Source: Panax quinquefolius (lineage: Eukaryota > Streptophyta > Magnoliopsida > Apiales > Araliaceae). Taken from it: DNA of 64,000 nucleotides. Shown here piece after piece: positions 57,742 to 64,000 of this stretch; the first letter of the stretch is position 1, and every line of letters starts with the position of its first letter. Position numbers and translations under genes: made by a program. The stretch covers positions 191,501 through 255,500 of the forward strand of contig JAINUW010000223.1 in assembly GCA_020205615.1 (NCBI GenBank), written 5' to 3'. The notes below the pieces were generated by a model. It was not told the DNA's origin and did no database searches. It was given only the letters and a program-made list of their open reading frames with translations.

Positions 57742-60700
57742 TGTCAGGAATAAGCATGTAAATGATATTCCTATTTAAATAAGACATCATTATGATATAT
57801 ATATGAATGAACAATATGCAAGTATACTTGCATTAAGAAAAGATGTAAAGTCCTTTGATAGATAATAGAAACATGTGTACAAGGACTTAGAATGAATTGA
57901 TCAAGTATGTTAGGTTGATCCTACATAAGCAAAATAGCTTTGTAAAGTCCTTATAAAGAAATGATGTACAAGGACTATAAATATAGAAAGATCAAGCATG
58001 TTAGGTTGATGTTATGACGTAATAGATAGGCTTGTCTGATCGTCGAGCACTGCACCAGAAAATCGTAGTCTGCCAGGAGAGTCAAGGATAACTCGAGAGC
58101 TGTTGAGGCAGAATCGTAGTCTGCAAGATAGTAGATCTCGGAGTTCGTAGACAGCCAAGAGAGATGAGGAAGGATCGTAGTGTGTCGAGTAGAACTTCCT
58201 TAGAGCCAAAGTCTACTGAGGAAGTCATGTTCAGAATCGTAGAGACAGCGTACCTACGAGCCGACCGAACATCTGCCGAAGCCAAGTCAGAAATGTAGAC
58301 TACACTCAGAGTCGTAGAGTCTATCGATGCCAAAGCCAAGTCAAGGATCGTAGACTACACTCGAGGTCGTAGAGTCTACTGATGTCGAAGCTATGTCAAG
58401 GATCATAGACTACACTCTAAGTTCGTAGAGTCTATTGATTACATGCAAAGATCGTAGTCGAGCTATATCAGATGAAGACATCGAGCACAAAGATAAAAAT
58501 CGTAGAGTGTCAAGATTTGGTCCCGAAGTCATAGTGTCTGCACAGTCGAAGTTGAATCGTAGTGTATAGAACTACAACCTCAACAAATGTGCTCACAATG
58601 CCAAGGCAGAATCGTAGACCAAATACGATTCTCAACTAATGGGCACTCCCAGAATATCCAAAGGAATAAAGCCTTTGGTTGGCACTGCAAAGATACATCT
58701 CACCTGAAGGGAACCAGAGAGCACTCAAAGAATGGCATGCAAGCTAACAGAAGATCTATGCACCAACCCAATCAGCATCAAGATTGAGTTGTAAAGCCAT
58801 TCGAGATGAAGTCTTCCACAAGATAATCATAAGAAGACTTCAATAACTGACTAAGGAAAGTCAGCAAGTGCAGTAGCTGTTAAATGAACAGAAGATAACG
58901 ATCTTGGAAGCAACCGAGATTGTAGTGTTTGCCAAACAAAGAAAGAACTGATGGTAAGTGAACCGAGATACTGGTTAGCCTTTGAAGAACAAGGCTAAAG
59001 TGATTAAGCGTAGGGTCAATCCATTGATGATAAGTGAACGGGAGATCACAAGGAGAAAGCGAGCTGGACGCACCACAAATCCGAAGTGTCTTGATATTCA
59101 GAGGGGACCAGAACAAGGAGTTAGGCCATCAGTCTCTAAGAACAGTCAAAGCAAACAGAAGAGGTGAAGCACTTCACAAAAGAAGAAAGATGTGTACTAT
59201 ATTGGAGATCCAATCAACACTCTTCAAGATTGTAGTGTTAACTCTACCAGTTAATGAGCAACACTCAACAAGACATTATGACCAGGTCCAAGAAGACAAG
59301 AATCAGAATTGTAAAGTTCGAACACCCGAAGATTGAAGCATTGGAAACGATTCAAACTGAAGGATGGTATTCGGATAAAAGCTTATTTAGAGCATCGATG
59401 CAAAAGGACAACCTCTGATCGAGAAATCAGAAGGAGGAAATAAAGTCTTCGACCTGCCTAAGACATTAAAGTGACAACTCTAAAGGGGTAGGTGAAACAG
59501 TAGACTACAATGTCAGATAAAGTATGACATATCACATCAGTAGTCAACCTCTGTCAACTCGAGATCTGTGAAGATATTTGAATAGCCTTCAATGGCTACT
59601 TTCCAACGAAAGGATTGGAAAGGAGTATAAATCAGGAAGAGCTTCAAAGATCGAGGGTAGCTGGAGTTACCGGGTTTTGGAGAAAAGGTGGACTGTTCTA
59701 AACCATGTTAAATAGTGAGTCTGAAGGCTCACTCTACGATCCACCAAGAACACTCAGATACATACAAAGGAAGAAGTAGAAGTGAGAGTTCTACTATGTA
59801 GAAGTGAGAGTTCTACTACAAGAAGAGTGTTCTGAACTGCCAAGAGAAAGAAGTGCACCATGTCATCTTGGTGTTTATCATAGGAAGACTCTAAGTACAA
59901 TAGAGAAGAGCTCACAGCCATCTTAGCAAGTCCATCATGAGAAGACATCAAGTATCAAGAAGGGAGATCGCAAACGTCATTATGTTGGCAAGCATGAGAA
60001 AGTTTCTAAGTACCTAGCAGAAGAACTTACAGTCATCCTGGAAACCTATCATGTGCAGCCATCATGTATCATGAGGAAAGATCTTCAAGGTAGTCATCAA
60101 GGGATCATCCAAAGTGGTTGAGTAACTGAAGAAGCTGAGCATCATGCAACACTCAACTGCACTTCAAGGATGATCATGCCAAGCTGCTAAGTATAGAAGA
60201 TGTTCAGAGCATGAAGACATCTTAGCAGCTCAGCACCAACTCCAACAAACAAATAACTCAATGAAGCTGAGGCACGAGGGGTCCTTATTCAGAAGGGACT
60301 AAATGAAGCCAAGGCCTGAGGGGTCCTTCTCCGGAGGGACTAAATGAAGTTCCAAGCCTGCTGGGCTTGAAAAGTTCATAGGGAACTAGAGAAGTCCCAA
60401 GACTATTGGCCTTGAAGAGTTCTTAGTGAATTGAAGTTCCAAGGCTGCTGGCCTTGAAGGAATCTTAGTGATTCAGGGTGTTGCCCTTCCTTAGTGGAAA
60501 TCCTGCTAGTTGAAAGCAAAAGAGTGGATTAGGAGCTTGAGTCTTTGAACCACTTAAAACTCCCTGTGTCTTTTTAATTATGTCATTTACATTATGTACT
60601 ATAACTGCTATGTATGTTTTAACTGCTAATTACAACCAAACTAACTATACGAACAATGTATGTTTGATTATGAATATATCAATGAAGGGGATCTTTTACT

Positions 60701-60848
60701 TATTCTTCTGTGCTTGAAAAGATTCTTATGTTTGTCATCTGCTAATGTAATAGCAATACAAAATAAAAGAGAAAAGTATTTGAAAGAAAAAGGATCTATT
60801 CAACCCCCCCCCCTCTTCTAGATCTATTGTGCTTACTGGGAACTAACA
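57742..60848 (+). repeat. 3' LTR of element F
   Basis: 3107 bases. About 480 longer than the 5' LTR, mainly from the segment 58853-59315. Carries the same GATCGTAG modules (58060-58620), TATA box (59625-59634) and hairpin array (60353-60492). Confidence 0.9.
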
Positions 60849-60853
60849 CATGT

Positions 60854-62347
60854 GTCAACAAGCAATATAGAGTAAGTCCGAAGATCGATCCACGAAGAAA
60901 GTTGTCTAAATTAAACTATTATGCATCAACTAAATCACTATTTTTATATGCTTAAACTAATGCTTATAATTGTGAATTACTCTAAATGCAAATAATAACT
61001 AAAATAAGAATAATAATGTAATAAATCAAATCTGGAGATAATAGGATCCTAACTTCATTTAATAGTTCATCTAATTACAACCATCATGCAAGATTATTCA
61101 CGTATCACAGAAAATTAGCCAAGAGCACTAATGTAGACATAACCATTTTTCAATGTATCATGACCTACTTACATAACATCCACATGCAATAGACACCATG
61201 TAATCATCAATAAAACTAATCGCACTATATTTCTATGTGAAATTGTAGCAATATTGAATTTAAGCACAAGCCCTTATTTAACTCATATGGTGAAACAGTA
61301 TATGTCTATCTGACTCAGGAAATACAAAGCTAAGCAAAACAGCCCCATATACGCATGCTATCATAATTACAATCCATACTCGGATGTTATTTTTCAATTC
61401 CATACAAGCACCTAAAGCGAATAATGATCAATCATTCATGCATTCAAATCAACCATGATAGAAATTCCTTATGATACGTAAAACAGTCCAGCAATCAGGC
61501 CATAAGTTAGACTATGTATTAAACTCCGTTAGAATCCAATAATGGAGTTTAGTTCATGGCTGAACCAAATGCCATTATGGGATCAAAGCAACACATGGAA
61601 AATAAACAAATAATTAAAAGAGAGAATAGAGAATCGATAAAACCCAATTGCTAATTACAATCCCAACGTAACGTTCAATTCCTCACTAATATCCAGCAAC
61701 ATAAAAATAAAGCATCAACAATGACTGAATTCCAAAGAAGAAGTAGAAAATATTGATGCTATGCTTGGCTCTCCAATGGAAATCTCTCAAAGTGTGTAAA
61801 CCCTAGTTCTCTTGTCAAAAACACGTAAAAACAAATGAATGATACGTCTGGTGCCAACCAAAATTATTTTTAACCAACTCAAACGCTTACAATTTAAAAA
61901 TTAAAATAAAATTAATTAGCAGCCACAGATGTCGCGCGCAGGTGCGCGTGTCCCCTTTTGTAATCATCGCGCGGGCGTGCATCTTTAAAATCTGGTCAGT
62001 TCGGGTGATCGCAGCAGTAGCGTGTTTATCACAATAATAGCCGTCTTGATATGCATATGACGTAATTTGGATTATGTATTACTTCTCATCGCTACATCAT
62101 TGTTCTGTTGTTCTTGTTCATTTGTCCTGTTAATGCTTGGTTTCTTTGCTCCAACCTCCATTAGCTCCATTTGCCACCAACTATTGTCAAGCTATGACAT
62201 TTCCTGCACTTTTACACCCAAGGAATTCTCAGTACATGCAATGCAAAATATTATGAAATACAACTAAAAACACACTCAAATGTACTTGAGATGGGCATAA
62301 TTCTCGTGAATTGATATCCAATAAGTAGCTATAAAACCCACTTATCA
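60854..62347 (-). repeat. Athila 5' LTR, outer part
   Basis: Continues the LTR cut by F at CATGT and ends CCCACTTATCA (LTR start TGATAAGTGGG on minus). AT-rich and non-coding, with a GC-rich cluster at about 61930-61985 (TCGCGCGCAGGTGCGCGTG and TCGCGCGGGCGTGCAT). 62110-62347 matches the 3' LTR remnant at 19518-19754. Confidence 0.88.
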
Positions 62348-63332
62348 ACCCACACACAAAGCATCCAGTGATTCTTCTTCGGACTCGGACAGTGAGGTGC
62401 AATATGCCCCTCTTGTCCACAATTGTAACACACGGCCTTACCCTTGAGACAGACTCATAAATGAGTCTTCCCACAAGTCTTGTAGGCCTTCATCCTCCTC
62501 TTCGGGTCTCCTTATTTCACTCCGGTATTCCCAAAGTTAAATCCCTTCTGCTTCTGTCCATCGCCACTTCCGTTGGCTCCTTTGACCTTTGCCCCCCATC
62601 CACTTTCCCCTTCTCATCCACTTTCCCCTTATTCTTCTTGTCTTTGTGGTACTGGCTCAATGCCTCGCTACCACCTTCGGCGATTATCGCCTTTTCTAAT
62701 ATGGTTCCATAGGAAGTACTTTGGAAAATGGATATGCGGTTATAGAGCCAGGGTTTCAAGCCCAGCTCGAACCGTCGAGCTTTCCTGACCTTGGTTTCCA
62801 CTTGGTGTGGAGTGAACCTCGCCAGTTCATTAAACTTGGCAGCGTATTGGGGAACCGTCATGTCCCCTTGCTTCAAGTCCAGAAACCACATCTCCATCCT
62901 TCCCTGCATGCTCGTGCGAAAGTAGTTCTCGAAGAATATCTCCTTGAACCTCACCCACGTTAGAACCTCTATCTCAGCCCTAGCTTGACTGTCCTCCCAC
63001 CAAAAGTTGGCCTCTCCCTTCATCATGTAGGTTGCAAAGGCAACCTTCTGGGCCTCGTCGACATTTTCTATAACTAATGCCTTCACGATTTCCTTCACCC
63101 TCATTTGGACTTCGATAGGGTCTATAGTTCCTTTGAACTCCGGTGGATCCATGCTTTTAAAATCCTTAAACGTAGTAGCTCGTGCTACACCAGGATTTAC
63201 GGGGATGTTAGCCCCAGTTCTATTAAACGCCGCGGTTAAAAGATTCACAAACTCCTGCATGGAGTTAATCGGACCTCCCTCTAGTTGATTTATGTTTGCA
63301 CCTTGATTATGAGGTACTCTTCTTGGCGGCAT
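62348..63332 (-). pseudogene. gag of element E (cut by Athila at 62347)
   Basis: Start ATG at 63332 (MPPRRVPHNQGANINQLEGG), then 271 open codons: TTFKDFKSMDPPEFKGTIDP, KGEANFWWED, LKQGDMTVPQYAAKFNELAR, LKPWLYNRISIFQSTSYGTI, EKAIIAEGGSEALSQYHKDK. A break near 62517-62590 is followed by zinc-knuckle remnants (CYNCGQEGHIAPHC at about 62420 and C-F-V-C at the edge). By eye about nine bases in ten match gag of D, and E keeps the start codon D has lost. The Athila LTR begins exactly inside the last knuckle. Confidence 0.9.
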
Positions 63333-63641
63333 TTTGCTGTTACAATAAACAACACATTTCGTTACTATTCATTTCCTGTTAGTTAGTTATTATTCAATTT
63401 TAAACAATAACTGAAACATTCATTACTCAACATGTTCTGAAAAGGGCTTATATTGATTCATGGTAGTATAATACTACATCGGTTAAATTACACAGCCTAA
63501 GCTGATTACATTACTTTCCCACAATTGCTTTCCAAAAATTGGGATTTATAAAAAACTACCCTTTGTTATACAAAAGAGGATTTTACGTCACTACTAGATA
63601 CACAATATTTACATTTCTAAACTACTCTACCTACCACTAGA
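63333..63641 (-). other. spacer between leader ORF and gag of element E
   Basis: Closely matches the same spacer in D (42593-42903), including a ...TAGTATAATACTACATCGGTTA... stretch with a short inverted repeat. No ORF. Confidence 0.6.
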
Positions 63642-64000
63642 TTACATCTGCCTTAAGGCATTCTCAAAATCCACCTTGGCAAGACCGACGATAATATCAC
63701 GGCTGATTATATGTCGCGTCTGCCTTGTTTCTACGGGATAACTAGCTACCTGCTGCTGGAAGTCCGTATGAGAACTCCTATGAACATAGGACATTATCCC
63801 TATCTTTTTCTTCTTGGTCTTTAGCTCCCCCCGAGCTCAAAGACCTCCTGTTTCAGCTCATGGACCTTGTCCTTAGCCAAAACCCTATCATCGTGCTCCT
63901 GTTCCCACCTGGACTCCACATCTGTCTTATCCTCTATAACAGCCTGGAGCTCTGCTTTCAGCTCCTTAACCTCCTGACAGTAACGGATGTTTCTATCCAA
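63642..64000 (-). pseudogene. extra leader ORF of element E, C-terminal part (runs off the window)
   Basis: Ends in the same way as the leader ORF of D: RQTRHIISRDIIVGLAKVDF and ALRQM, with a TAA at 63642-63644. Upstream is the coiled-coil-like part; a one-base difference from D near 63830 shifts the frame. The start lies beyond 64000. Confidence 0.65.

Larger units (their letters stand above)
48964..60848 (+). mobile_element. non-autonomous LTR retrotransposon F, 11.9 kb
   Basis: Paired LTRs (48964-51585 and 57742-60848) with TGTCAGGAATAAG...CTAACA ends, CATGT duplications at 48959-48963 and 60849-60853, a Met-type PBS (51587-51601) and a copia-style polypurine tract (57731-57741). No gag-pol domain is visible in the 6.1 kb internal region; the only protein-like content is one degenerate ORF at 54481-57212. 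It probably depended on an autonomous relative. Termini and GGGGGAGAT tract suggest Ty1/copia, perhaps the SIRE branch (inference). Confidence 0.9.
19518..62347 (-). mobile_element. Athila-type Ty3/gypsy element split by insertions B, D and F
   Basis: Athila segments are 19518-23445, 37567-40036, 46796-48963 and 60854-62347, about 10 kb once the inserts are removed. Order on the minus strand: 5' LTR (62347 to 48907, split by F), a tRNA-Asp-type PBS, gag, protease (split by D), RT, RNase H, integrase (split by B), a 3' untranslated region, an env-position PF20167-like ORF, a polypurine tract and a truncated 3' LTR. Each insert has a target duplication and the coding frames resume across it. 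The LTR starts TGATAAGTGGG, common in Athila. Its own target duplication cannot be checked because the outer end of the 3' LTR is lost. Confidence 0.9.

Noticed and set aside
58982..59336. Lys/Arg-rich forward frames in the 3' LTR of F
   Set aside because: Located in an LTR segment absent from the other LTR, with no domain and no conservation.

Overview
This 64 kb window looks like pericentromeric or otherwise heterochromatic DNA of a flowering plant, probably a eudicot. It is AT-rich and packed with LTR retrotransposons carrying plant-specific domains: Athila gag/pol, chromodomain-type Ty3/gypsy integrases, a plant mobile domain, and a 'putative plant transposon protein' (PF20167-like) domain. 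I see no intact host gene, no rRNA or tRNA gene and no CRISPR array. The species cannot be named from sequence alone. Family and clade names come from recognising motifs by eye, without a database search.

Layout. (1) 1-9.1 kb: the 3' part of a Tat/Ogre-like Ty3/gypsy element on the + strand (called H). It has an antisense, decayed plant-mobile-domain gene, repeats in the 3' UTR, a polypurine tract at 7768 and the start of the 3' LTR at 7782. A 3.5 kb solo LTR (A, 3459-6959, target duplication TGGGT) sits in a 25 bp tandem repeat within H. (2) 9.2-10.95 kb: two inverted-repeat, non-coding elements inside (TA)n microsatellites. One is a 1.4 kb near-complete palindrome and the other is about 200 bp; both resemble Micron-type MITEs. 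(3) 10.95-13.6 kb: AT-rich sequence, then a minus-strand LTR (G) with its primer-binding site. (4) 13.6-64 kb: a large nest, mostly minus strand.

The nest. Element C (3' LTR 13627-16407, then pol to 19517) and element E (gag and leader ORF, 62348 to the window end) flank an Athila element and may be two halves of one host element. The Athila (19518-62347) is itself split by three insertions with readable target duplications. B (23446-37566, duplication AAATC with one copy altered) is a complete 14 kb chromovirus inserted in the Athila integrase. D (40037-46795, duplication GATAC) is a related element that lost RNase H, integrase and most of its 3' LTR, and lies in the Athila protease. F (48964-60848, duplication CATGT, + strand) is an 11.9 kb non-autonomous LTR element inserted in the Athila 5' LTR. 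All coding regions carry stops or frameshifts, many of the type expected from cytosine deamination.

Most interesting signals: (a) a short, codon-conserved lysine/glycine-rich reading frame behind a conserved splice-acceptor-like sequence inside the LTRs of four gypsy families; (b) an extra coiled-coil ORF between the primer-binding site and gag in B, D and E, with a shared C-terminal motif; (c) hypervariable GC-rich palindromic patches in LTRs that otherwise match; (d) an array of hairpins with compensatory stem changes in the LTR of F; (e) a palindromic module (core GATCGTAG) scattered through the LTRs, internal region and ORF of F.
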